A stretch of 64,000 bases of DNA from Klebsormidium nitens (lineage: Eukaryota; Streptophyta; Klebsormidiophyceae; Klebsormidiales; Klebsormidiaceae), in contig DF236956.1 of the NCBI GenBank assembly GCA_000708835.1, positions 191,346 to 255,345 of the forward strand, written 5' to 3'. This document shows positions 1-13,071 of this stretch, in pieces. The position numbers and the translations under genes are program-made. The notes under the pieces were generated by a model, which did not search any database, was not told where the DNA came from, and saw only the letters and a list, made by a program, of their open reading frames with translations. How positions within the stretch are numbered: the stretch's first letter is position 1; every line of letters starts with the position of its first letter.

Positions 1-123
1 GCCCTCAGCGACCTTGCGATCAGGTGTACTTTCAGACCGCTGCTTCTTCGCCTTTGGCGGAACAATGTCCTCCTCAGCCGACGCGCCTGAACTCGAAGGG
101 CCTGCCTCTGCGCCATAGTCCAT
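1..123 (-). CDS. 5' end of an unrecognised protein-coding gene, cut by the window edge
   Basis: Reading leftwards from an ATG at 123, the frame stays open for 41 codons to the window edge. The peptide starts MDYGAEAGPSSS, then has an acidic patch and a basic cluster (PPKAKKQR) that resembles a monopartite nuclear localisation signal. The composition (Ser, Glu and Lys rich, no hydrophobic segment) suits the disordered N-terminus of a nuclear protein. The GC-rich codon use matches the certain exons in the window. It is divergent from the RING/TRAF gene at 804, leaving a shared spacer of about 680 bp. No domain is visible, so the function is unknown. Confidence 0.5.
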   Translation of the reverse strand, partial: MDYGAEAGPSSSGASAEEDIVPPKAKKQRSESTPDRKVAEG

Positions 124-803
124 CTTCGCAGGGTTAAGTCAGACTGTTGAGTAGCTCAGTCTTCAGATTCCATACAGCTCCCACTTGCCTTCTTGAGCAT
201 TTTTTGGAGTAGATATTTGATGAGTGAGACGATGTCAAATTATGCAGAAAGTGAAAGCCATGCTGGCTTCTCCAACTTTCGAACAATTGCTTAATGAAAC
301 TTGGAAGGCGGTTGATAGGCTTCTTTTAGGGTTTGCTCGCCATGGGCATCGTATAGAAACAGTTCCCTGTTGCATACTGTGCGACGAAGCGTAAAAAAGT
401 TGTATGGACTCCAAGGCTCGGCCGGCGTACGTTCGAGAGGAGCGCTTTCTCCAATATCTTCATCTATGTCCCGCAAAAATGGCATCCAAGAGCGCAGCTC
501 TGCACACTGGACCAGTGTACTCTTTAGGTCAATCAGAGGCGCCCTTCCCCCATCCTCATCGTGTTAAATATTAAATTGTTCAAGAGCTGCTGCCATGGTA
601 TGAAGTGCGCTGTGTAGCTTTTGGAGCAGGAGGGGGGTGGCAAACCCTCGTTACTCAAGCTGTACGCGGCCCCATTGCAAACGCGGCTGGACATTTTAAG
701 TGTATAGTAACTCTACTTGCAGAGCATGACCCAAGATCCAGCAAATCAAACAAAGAAATCTTGTCCAGATTGAAGGCTCCGCTCTTCATCATCGTGCATA
801 GGC
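124..803. other. Intergenic spacer between divergent genes
   Basis: This AT-richer stretch separates the minus-strand start at 123 from the plus-strand start at 804. It probably holds both promoters. I see no clear TATA box, conserved motif or coding potential that I could defend; the short open frames here lack codon bias and recognisable domains. Confidence 0.5.
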
Positions 804-3462
804 ATGGGCTTCTCTACGGAAGTTCTCCTGTCTCCGTCGTCACTCCCTGCTGAGTTCTTCTGCCCCATCTGTCATGACGTTATCTCCCCCCTTGATGCTG
901 TTCAGACCCCCTGCGGCCATATGGCTTGCGGCCCCTGCCTCTCCCAGGTAAGGCGCCGCCACTTTGCTGCATCAGCAACACGAGGCCAGCTCTATTCTAA
1001 GGCGGCCAGGGTTGATTTTGCACAAGATTCTGCAAGCAGTTTGTTGCAAGAAAGTTTCCTTGCTAGACATGTTGATCACAGGAAACCGTGGAGATCATAT
1101 CCAACCATTTGGGAAGTGGGACGTCGGTGACCTACATAATTGTGGCTCGCAGTCGCTACGCATGGTTGGGCCGGAGTGCCCCTCTGATCGGACGCCCCTG
1201 ACGGAAGCAGAGTTGAAGGTACGAAGAAGCTTCTTCTCAGCAGCTAGAGACATGAAACCTAGAAAATGTGAGGTGAATCAGTCTTCAAGAGACTTCTTCC
1301 GGTCTGTACAGGGAAACGACCACAGCCATTGCTTGTGCAGGTCTGCCTCAAAGGACGGCACAATAAACAAGACTTCCTAGACAGGACTGATTGATACTCG
1401 GAAATTTTGGCAACGTGAGCCTTAGGACACGCGGATTAAAGAAAATGGTAATGCGGAGACATGGAAAAGGACACTTTGCTGTGGTGTCCAATGCTGTCGT
1501 CTTGGATACAATAAATGAAACCGTCACCCAGGAATTTGTTTGAAGGACAGACATTGGTGTGCAATCCTTTTTGACAGATATTGCAACTCTTGCCGCTTCG
1601 TCAATATTAGCACATGCAATACAAGGTGCACACACGTAAAGCCCACTCCATGTTTACACACACTTCACTTCAAGTCCTATTTTTGGGTTTGGATTGAGGA
1701 CCTGGATTACTCCTTTCACTATTGACCTCTAGCAATCCTGGAAAGGATCTTTTTCTTCTTCATGGAAACTGTTATAATCTGGTGATAGAAGGAATCTTGT
1801 CGCTCTGCAGTCTGCTACAACTTAAAAACTCCTCAAGATGTTCGTACATGGGGAAGGATTCTGGTTCCTTTCCCACTCCTCCGGTTGGAAATTACAAACC
1901 GGTCCGTAAATTGCCGTCCTCCTCTGCGATTGGTCAAAGAAATACAGTCCAATCATTGCACCTGGCTTCTCCCGATCCAGTAAGAAGGAATAGCATGGCT
2001 TTTATCCCCCTCGGTGGGCCAAGTGAGTACCGAGAGAACAACCAGAAGCCAAAGTTGTGACCCAGACTTTTCTCCCCCCCAGTCCGTGAGAGAGCACAAC
2101 CCGCTGGTGTACCGCATCATGGGCCGGGCTCAGGTCAAGTGCGAGAACGCGGAGGGGGGGTGCGAGTGGCGGGGGGAGCTGTCGGAGCTGGCGATCCACC
2201 TGGCGGGGTGCCCCCAGGCGATGGTGCGCTGCAAAGACTGCGGCGCCAAGGTGCCCCGGGAACAGATGGATGTGCACCACTTCCAGTGCAATAGGCAGTG
2301 CGAGGTAGGTTCTGGATCTTCTTTCCTTGTCCCGTTCTGCTCATTGTGAGGGCTCTACTATGGTCCTCTGCACCTCATTCACTGCAGCAGCTCGACGTTG
2401 AGGAACAGGGTGACTGTTCTTGCTCGTTTACTTCAGGTTTTTATTTTTCCATTTCAAAGGCATAAACCAGTTCAGAGACCTGCGCCGCTGGTTGTGCAAT
2501 ACGACATGAGAAGCAGATTCTGGGATAAAGTAAGCTGCTCAGACCCGTGTGTTACAAGGCCCTCAACGGACGGGCATGTGCCGGATTCTCAGAAAGGACG
2601 TTACGAGACTTTGTGCCGAACTTCTTTCTCGCCGACTCTCCTCTGGTTTATCATTTCACCTTACTTGGCAGGGGTCCGAATCCTTGACGTTCTTGCGATT
2701 GGATCTGGACGGCAGCTTTTCGTATTAGGTCCGAGTGTTTGGACTTCCTCAAAGGTTATTCAAGCAGGCGTTGCCACCATTCGGCAAACGAGACGATCTC
2801 CCGTCGTTCCCAAGGAGAGGGCAGCGTGTGCCGGCTCATGTATGCGGAGTCAGCCGTTGTTCCCGTGTTCGCGTTCCTTTGTATGTCTCCCTTTCAGCCA
2901 TCCCCCAGCATCAGCAAACGAGTCAAAAGCAGTAAGTCAAAGTATATGCAGACATTCCGGCTGAGAGCCTTTTCTGAAGCTACAGCAACCTGTCTGTGTC
3001 GAGCAGGACTGTTTGGAGAAGGACATTGAGCTCGCCGAGTACCGCCAGGAGCTGGTCCGCGTGCGGGCCGCACTGCGCAATGCCAAGGGCGAGATTGAGG
3101 ACCTGCGTGCGCAATTGAACCGGATCAACCGGGCCGGCTCTCCAAGCCCAACGATACCCTCCCCCTCCGGCCGGGGCTTCGTGCAGAGCGAGCAGCGGAG
3201 TTACCCGACCATCCAAACAGAGGCCGTCGCGCGGCAGCGTAGCGTTTCGAACGGGATGACGTTAGTGAGCGGCATGACGTCAGCGAAGGGCCACGTACGG
3301 AGGAGTAGCGCGCCGGACGGGAGGACGGCTGGTGGGGGGGTGGGTTCGCGGGCACGGGTGTACCCCCTTCAGCACTTGCCGCCGATGTCAAGAAACGAAC
3401 TCCGGGCGGGTCTGGGGCTGGAACCGATTGATAGCAATGACGATAACGACTTCGACCGATAA
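804..3462 (+). CDS. RING finger / TRAF-type zinc-finger protein, probable E3 ubiquitin ligase
   Basis: Four exons join in phase: 804-947, 1153-1218, 2083-2304 and 3007-3462 (295 aa). Residues about 20-60 form a RING finger split by intron 1: CPIC, then TPCGHMACGPC, then CPSD in exon 2. The Asp in the last metal position is the C3HC3D variant typical of TRAF proteins. Exon 3 (about residues 71-144) has Cys/His pairs spaced as TRAF-type zinc fingers (KCEN...GCEW...HLAGCP, RCKDCG, HHFQCNRQC). Exon 4 starts with a heptad-like coiled coil of about 40 residues, then a Ser/Pro/Arg-rich tail ending in an acidic DNDFDR. There is no MATH/TRAF-C domain, so it is shorter than animal TRAFs. A RING of this type recruits an E2 for ubiquitin transfer; the substrate is unknown. 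The ATG at 804 is close to the RING; a 5' non-coding exon cannot be excluded. A small exon inside the 2305-3006 intron is possible but not needed for phase. Confidence 0.82.
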
Positions 3463-6185
3463 CGTCTTAACCAGGACAGCCGTATGCACACTGATCCGCA
3501 GTAGGATGTTTCGATATTATTGGTCAGACGGATGGAAACCAACAGAGAGTTTCTCACAGTATGTGGTGTCCAACTTGACCTGTACATGCAGCGGACTCGT
3601 GCCTTAATTTGCTCACCAAGCGAATATGAGGGACACTAAGGAAGAAACAAAGGAGGAGACTAACGTCAACACGGATGGTAGGCTCGATACAGAAGCTAAA
3701 GGTAATTGAAAGAACATGTCAAGGTAAGTCGAGGTAACATAACTTTTTCGAAGACTGTATTAAGGTGTGCACGCATTTTATGGTCCTTGATTGGTCAGTG
3801 CCTGTACTTAAGTCACCTCTCCTGTATCCGGCCTGGACTCACCGTCTGTAATTTGAGGGGCCCGGTTGTTCATTATTGACGACCAGATGTCCGAGTCTTT
3901 CCCTCACGAAAGGATCCAACCTGGCGGCAGCCCGCAGGGTCATGCAATTCGCAAAAGCGGGTGTTCAAGGTCTGCCGTGCCTGGCATCGGCCGGCCAGCA
4001 TATCTGATCATTATTGCTCGCGATCGTGCATTAATTCTTGGTACACTTGGAGCAGGACCGGGACATTGCATGCATGAGTATCGATGAAAGCGTTGATGCA
4101 CTGAGCCATTTCCTCTGGAGTATCAGTAGGACCGTCGGTTTCGTCCCCTTTATTGCATCTCATGACCTGCCTGGGGTCTTCTGGTCTATACACGGGGTCT
4201 CTCAGTTTTTTGCTGACTTCCCATAGTTGAGTGCTGGCCGTAAAATGCTCTGAACTACTAGGCGGGTGGGGGGTTGGGCGGGTGGGCCATGTCACACATG
4301 CTGTTCTGCACTGAAAGAGACGAGATTATCACTGCCATGGGCAGTGGACCAGGCACGCTCTTAATGTAGTGAACGTTCACCGACTCCAAAATGACTAGGT
4401 ACTGGCATTCAACTGCATGCCGCCACTGGCAAGGATTAGGTATCCATGATTCTAGGGGGATCCCCGTATGACGATCGAAGCCGCGAAACCACGGCCGACC
4501 GGTCGCTTGCGGCTTGACCGACCATGACGTGGATCACGGTCCAAAGTCCAACCGACCTGACTCCCGGAGCCTCCAGGAGGGAGTCTGTGAGGCAGCGCAA
4601 GCTTTCTCCTGGGCGACCCCACCCGATCACTCGGTTTAGGCCCAGGCGTGCTTGGTTCAGAGCGCATCGCCCGCTCGGGGCACGAATTAGAAGGATCGGA
4701 GCAGAAGACGTGTTGGCATCCATGCAAGCCCGTGGACCACCCCGGGAAGCCACATGCCGCGCGTAGCTCGCTGAGCGCCTCCGCTTAGCTAAAGTCTGCT
4801 TATGCTGAAGTCTGCTGGCACAGCTCATTGGAAGCCGTCTTTTGCGGGAATTGCATCATGCAGCTGGCCCGGTACGAAAGCCGATAGGGAGCGCCGGCTC
4901 AGCTCGGAAGCTAGTATGTCGTCACCGGTTGACTAGACACTGGGCCGTTTGACGTCACTTATCTTACTTAGCTTACCTCGAAGTTTCCTCCGACACCCCA
5001 CCCCAGGCCCCTTGTGCCAGTTGTGGTTGAGAACAGTTCTGTTGCACGAGACTTTGGCGTCGTTATACGATCAAAGTGCTTTCTTGAACACCCCCCCCAC
5101 GAACAACTAAGAGTGTGGTCCACTTGGGGCTGACGTGAGCGTTCCCTCACGTAAGCCTGATTCAAGCCGTCCCCATGCATGCCTGCTTACTGGCCGGCTT
5201 TGATACTCTCTCGATGTCACCTTGAGGAGTCACATCAGCTCGTGAAGGAAAATGAGCCAGGGCATACAGGGCATACTTGAGAATCCAATCAGCAGCGGGA
5301 GGAGAAAACTCTCAGGCATCTGACTTTTACAACTCGTAACAGGCTGCTATAAGGAGGGACGAAAGAAGGATGTAAATATCTCGTTTATTCTGCACAAGAC
5401 GGAGCAATTCTAGCTGCATGCAGGGTTCCTCCTCTTGGTTTCTTGGAACAGCTAGGCAGTTAAGTGAATTGGGATCAGCAGTCATTGTCGAGAGCTGAAC
5501 AGCAAAGAAGTGCGAAGCAAGAATCATCTATCTTCTCTTCTAGTAGCCTACAATTATTAAGGTACAATCTGGTTGAGTCTCCAGGAGCCTCTATTTATGA
5601 GCAGTCGAGGTCCAAGCTTGTGATCCTTCAAGCAGCTACGTTCAGAGGCTGTTGAGCATACAAATGAGATACTCGTTAAAGCATACAGCCTTGGTTCGTA
5701 TGTTGCCACACAATACACGAAGCTGAGTCTACAGCTTCAAGTTGTCCTCATCTATCCGAGCATGCGCTCACTTAGATTGTACGCAGCTGAATGGATCTTC
5801 AGGCTGCTTTCTTCGACCAGCTTTGAAGCAGCATCCGTGTGAACAACTCTTGAAGCTCTTAGCTCAGAGAGAACTCAAACATAACCGCTTAAGAACGCTT
5901 GGGAGGCTAAAGTATACTATAAACAACTTTTCTTCGATTCAATCATCCAAGAGCGTTGGCAGAACTAATTCTGTAGCAACTTGAGCTGCTTTCATGCACC
6001 TGCAGACCTGTTTGTCTTTCGGCAAGCTCCGCTGATCCAATATTGATCCCAGCGCTGTAGAAACTTGCCAGTTGGTCTGCAGATGCATTGCAAGATAGCA
6101 CTTCTGCCAGGCATTGCGCTTTGCCTGGATCAGGTTGAATAGCAGCAAGAGAGGCAGGCAGCCAGTCCCCTGTGTTTCTAGAAAG
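3463..6185. other. Intergenic region without a supportable gene
   Basis: This is 2.7 kb between the TRAF-like gene and the first esterase gene. Open frames of up to 130 codons occur around 4.4-4.8 kb, but they overlap on both strands, lack recognisable motifs and have no paralogue. The right part presumably contains the promoter of the esterase gene. I found no repeat or RNA gene here. Confidence 0.5.
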
Positions 6186-9100
6186 ATGAATGGGACTGAC
6201 AAGCCTGCGCAGGGGCATGAAGTCAAACGAAGAGCAATAGAACGAGGAAAGAGGGCGGAGTCTCCTGCGGAACAAAAGGTTAATCTCGGAAAGATCCGGC
6301 CTCATGCCTTGGAGCTTTCTGGGGATCCTGAGCAGCAGTACGATATGCTGTTGCGCCATATTGGCGAAGCAGAGGTGGTGATGATTGGAGAGGCTACACA
6401 CGGGACTCACGAGTTCTATGAAGAGCGGGCACGAATCACCAAGCGCCTTGTTGAGGAGAAGGTACGCTTGGAAGTCAATTTCTTGCATTGTTTCGAACTT
6501 CTCTGGAGCTTTTTGCTTTATTTTGAAGTTTTCTGAAACCCTTTGCTTTGTTACAGATGGAAGTATATACCCAAGTGACCAACGAAACGGACCCTTTCCT
6601 TTGTTGCTTTGGATTCCTATGATTTCTCCAGATATCCTTAAACCTTCAGGGATCGAGTTGACGAGAAGAGAAATGCCTACGATTCAGGACTTTAGGATAT
6701 CAATCATCTCATTTCAACAATGAAGAAGCTGGTATTCTCGTGTGACTTATGTGACGTCCGCTCAATCATCCTCGCTGTAACTGCGCGCACTAGATGATTT
6801 GTAAGGATAGCAGCCATGGCCTACGGCCTGTGATCTGATTATCAGGTGCCTTTTGAACAACATGAGAGCACGGACAGCATCTGCTGATCGAGCTGAATCT
6901 GGTCAACTTAACCTTTTTGCATCAAACCTCGCAGGGTTTCACAATGGTGGTCTGCGAAGCGGACCTGGTCGACATGGACCACGTGAACCGCTACATCCGC
7001 GGCAGGTCGCCCAAAGAGAACGCGGCCGCGGCGCTTTCGGGGTTTAGGAGATACCCCCTGTGGATCTTCAGAAACACGGCGGTGGCCGACTTTGTGGAGT
7101 GGGCCAAACAGCACAACGAGTAAGGGACATTTTGAGGGACATCTTCGTTGTGAACGCTCCAAAAGACGTCGCTGCTTGAAGCTGAGGAGGAATGTGAAGC
7201 GCCTCACATGTCAATTGTCCTCTAGTTGCAAAGTGACTGGATGAAGCTGACACTAGAGACCTGGACTTTTGCAAAGTTGTCTGGATGAAACTGACAGGAA
7301 CACGTAGTCGAATTTGAACTCGATCTCTGCCGTCACAGTCATGAGAGCATTTCATGATCACGAAATGATGTGCATTGTTCTTGAACCGAAAGGGCTTTCT
7401 TTGCGTTCTAGAGCTGACATTCTCTGAGAGTGTGGATTTGAGAGTTCTTGTAAGACCTCTGTCTCATCAACCTGACAAAATCAAGACAAATTCAAGAGGC
7501 ATGTTGAGCTCCTTTTGCATCCTGTGCAGGCAGGTGATTTCTAAGCACAAGCCCAGCCGGTAAGACTCGACTTTGCATACCTCCCTTGTACGAATGATGT
7601 GATTGTCCGTCCGCGAGGGATATTCCTAACAATCGGATTGCAATACGGTGGAGAAAACCGCATTCGAGGAATGCGCCCGCTATGAATGCCTTCCGGTCTG
7701 TCAACAAATGTATTGACTGCTGTATTTGTTCTCAAAGGCCTGTTCCATCTGAGTTGAGCAATATCTCATTGGCTCAGGAATACGATCGATGTCTTTCCAA
7801 ATCCCAATCAAGCTTTACAATTAGTCAATTAACTTGCTTTGTCTTCTGCAGACGCGCGGTGTCTCTTCACGGCTTTGACCTGCAAGGGTTGTACAAGTCG
7901 CTGGAAGTCGTCATCCAGTATCTAGAGAAGCGAGACCCGCAAGCGGCAAAACTAGCCAGGCGAGCTTTCGTGATCCTTCCCTCGATTCATCACGCAGCAT
8001 CTTCAGGTTTTTGCACCAATCGAGCAAAGTTCGAGACAAGCTTACACGTTCTTAACCAGATTGATCTGCTTGATCTGCCTCTCTCTCAAGATATCTCCAA
8101 GCTCAAGCTCAGTCAAAGGGTCCTACCATTTCTTTCGACCAAGTAGTTGTGAGGGAACGGGTTACCGACTTCTGATTCAGGCGAAGCAATCATCGACCCA
8201 GGTTAGCTTGAACAGCTCAAATTTTGTCTTCGAACTTCGCGTGCGCTCCTAAATAGGTTCTTGGCCTGCTGCTCCTTGCCTGTGGCTTGGTAACCGAGGT
8301 TGTGGGTCTGCTTAACCGACGGAAACAGTCTCCTTGGACTGAAATTCAGCTTCTTTTTTCTCCCAAGCATGATAGCGCTGCCCTCGTGACAGGTCAAGAA
8401 TCCGAATAGGAAGCAATTCTTCGATCAAAGCAAGTTCAGCGTTTGTACTACCATACCCAAAATTGCACGATTTGGAATTGGGTTTATATCAGAGCCTGTT
8501 TAGAAGCCCGATGGCCGGTCCCCAAAAAGGGGTCAACATCATGCCGTTCAGATTTTTAAGACAACTCTGGGAAGGACGCATCAGTGGTGCCTCTAACACG
8601 TCAGCACCGGACACCGTTTTTGGAGCTTTTCGTGCTCGCGGACAGAACGAACCAACCCTCTCCCAGCAATACGAGAATCGGCGGTCTCGCTTTGGATGCC
8701 TCTGTATTCGCCCTCCTTGGATAACAATAAGTTTGCCGTAAAGAAGTCGTAAGGCTGACGTTCGAACGGCCGGCTCTCAGGCAACGCTACGCCCGCTTCT
8801 ACCAATTCGCCCCCGACCCCCACGACTACGGCCTCGGCACGTCAGCAGGCGGCAGCAGCGACAGCTGTCAGCACGATTGCGCGCGCATGCTCGCGGAGCT
8901 GCGCGAGCTGGGGCCCGAAACGCGCGCGCCGGGAGGCGATAAGCATCGACATCGGTGCCAGGACGATGCTTACTTCTTCGCGCTCCAGGTACGAACTTAG
9001 CTGGGGGCCCAAGCCGAAAGGCCTGTAGGATTTTAGGCAGCAAGATTCTAGGTGGTGTAAGGTTACAACCCGGTTAGCGGGTGGGTTAGGTTAGCGTGGG

Positions 9101-11985
9101 TAACTTTGGGAAGCGCGATTTTGGTACGAGAACACGTTTATAGAACACCTATCATCGCTCTCTGATCTGCTTTGAAAGCTGTGGACATTTACACAGGGCA
9201 AAACTCTGTCAAACAATCTCACTCGTTCTACTGATATCTATGACGAATTCATTGACAGATATAAGCAAGGAGGGTTCGTGTTATTGCAGAACGCGGTGGT
9301 AGTCCAAGATTCGGAGGCCTACTATCGGACGCTATACGAATCCTACGAAACCGCGTGGAATGTCCGCGACCGGCACATGTTCAACGCATTAGTGGGTGAG
9401 TGCTAGTATCTGCCGTCGGTTCCCCTTTTCCTCGCGTTCCGTAACACAGATTCGGAAATGAAGTATCCATCTTCGGCATTGAAAGAGCTGGGAGTATAAA
9501 TTACTGAAAAATTGGCTCTTCGCCCCAGGAAATATCGCTGTTTAGAGATCAATCGGAAGCGGCAGATTGTGTCGACCTTACTTCAGGCAGAGAGAATTGC
9601 TTTGACTGGGCTGTAGGGTTGTGTTCCGTCGCAAAGGGTGGAGATTAAACGGTTCCGGTGCACCCTAGAAGGCCGGCGGAAGCCGCACCCATGTCTTTCA
9701 GATTGAAGACGAGACTCCACAATCAACATCAACTCACTCGTCAGGACACTCTCTGCACGTCTGAAAAGCAAAGAGCCCTGAGGTGTACAAGCCACAGAAC
9801 CATAACGACAACTGGAAATTGTGTGGAAAGGAATTGAGCAAGAACAGCGTTTATATTGCCGGTACTTCTCTGTGCAGCCCTGAAGGACCACTGCGAGGCG
9901 CTGTGCGGGCGGCCTTGCAAGGTGGTCGTTTGGGCGCACAACTGCCACGTCAGCGACGCGCGCGCGACGGAGATCGCCTGGGACTGGGGGCAGATCAACC
10001 TGGGGCAGCTGGTCAAGGAGAAGTACGGGGAGAAGGCATTCAGCATTGCATTCAGGTACCATCCAAGTTCAGAAGGTGTTTGTTTGAAAACAGTGGGAGG
10101 GTGCTATCTTCTATTGATTTATTCTGACATTGTTGCAGGAGAAGATTCTCGAGATGTTATATTAGTTTGAGCTTAAGTGCCTTCCAGCAAAGAGAAAAGG
10201 GGTGGATAGGACAAGGGGTGGATAGGACTGGAGCGACAAAATATTGATGCTTGTATCTTTGTAGAATGTTTGTAATTTTCTGCGTATTTAAACCGAGCTC
10301 TAGAAGTGCAAGCAAGTGAGCCACGAGACTCTCTGCTTGCGCGCAGAAGATTTGGGCAAGGAGGATAACCGAGTCGCGCAGTAACAGCAAGAAGAGGCCT
10401 TCGATTCTCTCAGGGTCTTGAATGCGACTCTCCTGATCCTCAATACGACCAATTGCATCACCACTTTTGTCTGGGATTGACTCCAATCCTGCTCTGCTTC
10501 GACTCCACATCAAGCGTGTCCACTCCCGATTGCTCCGTACTTCGACTTCCAGCTTTGATGGGACAGTAAATGACGGCACTTTTTCTGCCGCGTGCAGCAC
10601 CTACAGCGGAAGTTTGACGGCGGCCCCCGCGTGGGGCGAAGCGGGGCGGCGCGTGCAGCTGCCGCCCGCAATGGCAGGCTGCCAAGAGGATGTGTTCCAT
10701 CAGGTAAGACATACCGCCGCACTGTGAGAGCGGGGTCAAGGAGAATCAGTAATTTGGGGACCGGGGCCGGGGATGCTGTTGGAAGGGCTGACGTGGCGAG
10801 ATTTAGGGTTTTGACCCGGGGTTTTAGACCCGGTTTTGACCCGGGTTTTGACCCGGGCTTCCCCCTCAATGATTGGTTGGAATGTAGCCTAGCCCAGGGT
10901 TTTGCTCCTAAACCTCGCCACTTCAGCCCTTCCAACAGCATCGGCCCGGCCCCGGTCCCCAAATTACTGATTCTCTTTGACCCCGCTCTGTCAGATAATG
11001 AAAGATCCTTCTGTACGAGAAAAAAGAAATGAGGCCGGTTGAGACAGCATTCCGTCTGCTGAAGGAGGTAAGGCACCGATGTATTTTGAATCTGAGGTCT
11101 CGTTTTGCGTCACCCGGTGTAGGATTTTGGACGCCACAAAGGATCGCGTTCGGTTGCAAAGCTGGGCCTTTGATGCTCTTCCCACCACAAGAAGCAGGTT
11201 GGACTGCAAGTTTGTCTTATTTTGTTTTTTGTTCTCTCATCTTTTCGGGATTCCAAGTTCTTTCACTCCGACGCAATATCTGGTTGTTAGGAAGGTGGAG
11301 GGGCTCTTCGCCCCCCTAGGGGAATATCGAGTTGTTCCTTTCGACACGGTGACTTTTTCGGCGACCAGCTTGCTGTCTTGGCCCCTGCAGTTGTCGCTCC
11401 CGCGCTTCCTGCTGGATTCGAGTCGAGCGGAGCCGCAGGACCTGGAGCTCATGAAACGGTCAATCGGTCTTGTGTACCGAGAAGATTCTGAGGAGACGTA
11501 CAACTACTACCGGGTAAAGGTGAGGCGCGGCCCTGGTTGAGTGCTCGAACCCTGCGCGCTTGGTTGCAAATGAAGACAGCAAGAAGAATCAGCGTCATCA
11601 TGTTCGTTTGGTGAAACGTTTCTTGCTTCGTGCAGACTAGCGTTTGGTTGCCCCCTTGTGCGTGTTGGAAGCAGCACCGGTTCAGCGCATGTTGAGCGCA
11701 AATCAGCCTTGCTGCAAACTGATTCCAGGAATTCGATACTGACGAATGTCCCGAATTTTTGACATTCAACTGGGAGAATGTCCCCAAAGAAAGCACCAGT
11801 GTCGACGTCATCATGGTAAACCCTTAGAGTCCCATAATGCGTTGTGCTTGCAGGTCTTCCAGCAGTATGACAGGATGATCTTTATTGACCAGACGAGGGC
11901 GGTGGAGCCGCTAGACGAAGAGTCAGTGTCGAATAGGATTGGGAAGGATGACGAGATGCCTCAGACCTACCCTCTTGGGGTCTAG
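6186..11985 (+). CDS. Erythromycin esterase-superfamily protein, copy A
   Basis: Ten exons join in phase: 6186-6461, 6935-7119, 7530-7559, 7852-7959, 8781-8988, 9290-9395, 9878-10055, 10598-10703, 11391-11519, 11854-11985 (485 aa). Family hallmarks are visible in order: GEATHG with following EFYEER near residue 75, CEAD and RYIRG in exon 2, LHGFDL after the 30-nt third exon, [14 protein letters not shown] in exon 7, RSIGLVYR in exon 9 and [14 protein letters not shown] in exon 10. In bacterial Ere enzymes the His of GExTHG and the AHNxHV segment belong to the active site that opens macrolide lactones. The substrate in an alga is unknown. Intron 4 uses a GC donor at 7960-7961; the two paralogues have GT at the same site. 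The start at 6186 matches the paralogues' N-terminal length; an in-frame ATG at 6114 is an alternative. A foldback element sits in intron 8. The gene is convergent with copy B. Confidence 0.9.
10727..10989. mobile_element. Non-autonomous foldback/MITE-like element in an esterase intron
   Basis: Two arms of about 75 bp are near-perfect inverted repeats: the left arm starts AGAGCGGGGTCAAGGAGAAT at 10727 and the right arm ends at 10989. They differ at only a handful of positions. The centre contains three or four copies of TTTTGACCCGGG. No coding capacity is present. The element lies wholly inside intron 8 of esterase copy A and has no counterpart in the corresponding introns of copies B and C, so it inserted after they diverged. 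A target-site duplication is not obvious, so the superfamily is undetermined. Confidence 0.75.
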
Positions 11986-13071
11986 AAAACGTGTGATCTC
12001 TGGTTTGGAGCCGATACTAAGACTGAAATGAGATCAGATTACAGTGTTTTGAAATCTAACATGTGACGGAACATCAGAGTGCTTCATCTTTTTTAGGAAG
12101 GTAGCTTTCTAGATTATCATTTGGTGCGATCTGATTCATTTGCGTACGTTTTGTACCAATGTAGCTTCAGTATTGATGTAGCAGTGTTCAAAGAAGAGTT
12201 AGACGTCGGGAACCGCAAGAAACAGTCCTTAGGATCTTTAGATGGCCAACGTACTGTCCGTAAAGATTTTATTCCGTGCTTCCTTGGCTATAAATCACCG
12301 TCAGGCTCCAATCGCAACAAGGATTCCGTCCGAGTCAGATATTCACGAGTATTGATCAGCGGCAGCAAAAGAGCCTTCTGACCAGCGGCCCAGCTGATCA
12401 GCAATTTCAATACTTCTGCGCCTATCGTTTACATTCGAACTTCGCATCGTCGCGGAACATCGCATGTTCAGAAGACAATGATTGCTCGGAGGCTTTCTTC
12501 AAAATCGGCATGAATAAGGCGTCCGCTTCGATCGGTGCGTGCAACTCTTGACCACGTGCGCCCGTTGCATACATAGCTGTCGATCTTCCCACGCACATGC
12601 CTTCGAATCTGACTAGCCGTTATCATGCAAATGCGAGCCTCGCCGTAGAAGATAAGCAGAGCACGGAGTCAAATTACAGAACGCATTCGCGGCCACATGT
12701 CTCCAAACCCATTATAAGTTGTTTTGAAGATAAGTTGGGTTTGAAGTCGGAAAAATGGAAGCGAGGAAGATCGACGTTTCTTGTTCCGGAATCCGTGAAT
12801 TTGAGCAATTCAGCAACGCTAGCGCTTGAATTGGATCTAATCTATTCCCCGAACACTGCTAAGACCTTAAAAATACTCACCGCGAAGTGGTCACGAACAG
12901 AATCTATGTTTCTTCTCTGAGCGCACGCCAGCGCTGCAGCTTTTATGTACTTTAAAAGCTTGACCTTGATTAAGCCCTATAAGGTGACCTGCGTAACTTA
13001 TCTTCCTTCTACGGCCTAAATTTGCTTAGTCGAGCGTGTGCGCGCCTCGCCAGTTTACTGAGGTCAGGCAT
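11986..13071. other. Spacer between two convergent esterase genes
   Basis: This is the 3' flank of copy A (+) and copy B (-). The segment about 12919-13000 (GAGCGCACGCCAGCGCTG and following) resembles the 3' flank of copy C near 20978-21025, marking the left edge of the tandem duplication that produced copies B and C. An open frame of 107 codons at 12597-12920 has no recognisable features and I do not call it. Confidence 0.55.

Noticed and set aside
6114-6185. Upstream in-frame ATG that would lengthen esterase copy A by 24 residues
   Set aside because: The added residues have no counterpart in copies B and C, and the ATG at 6186 gives a matching N-terminal length.
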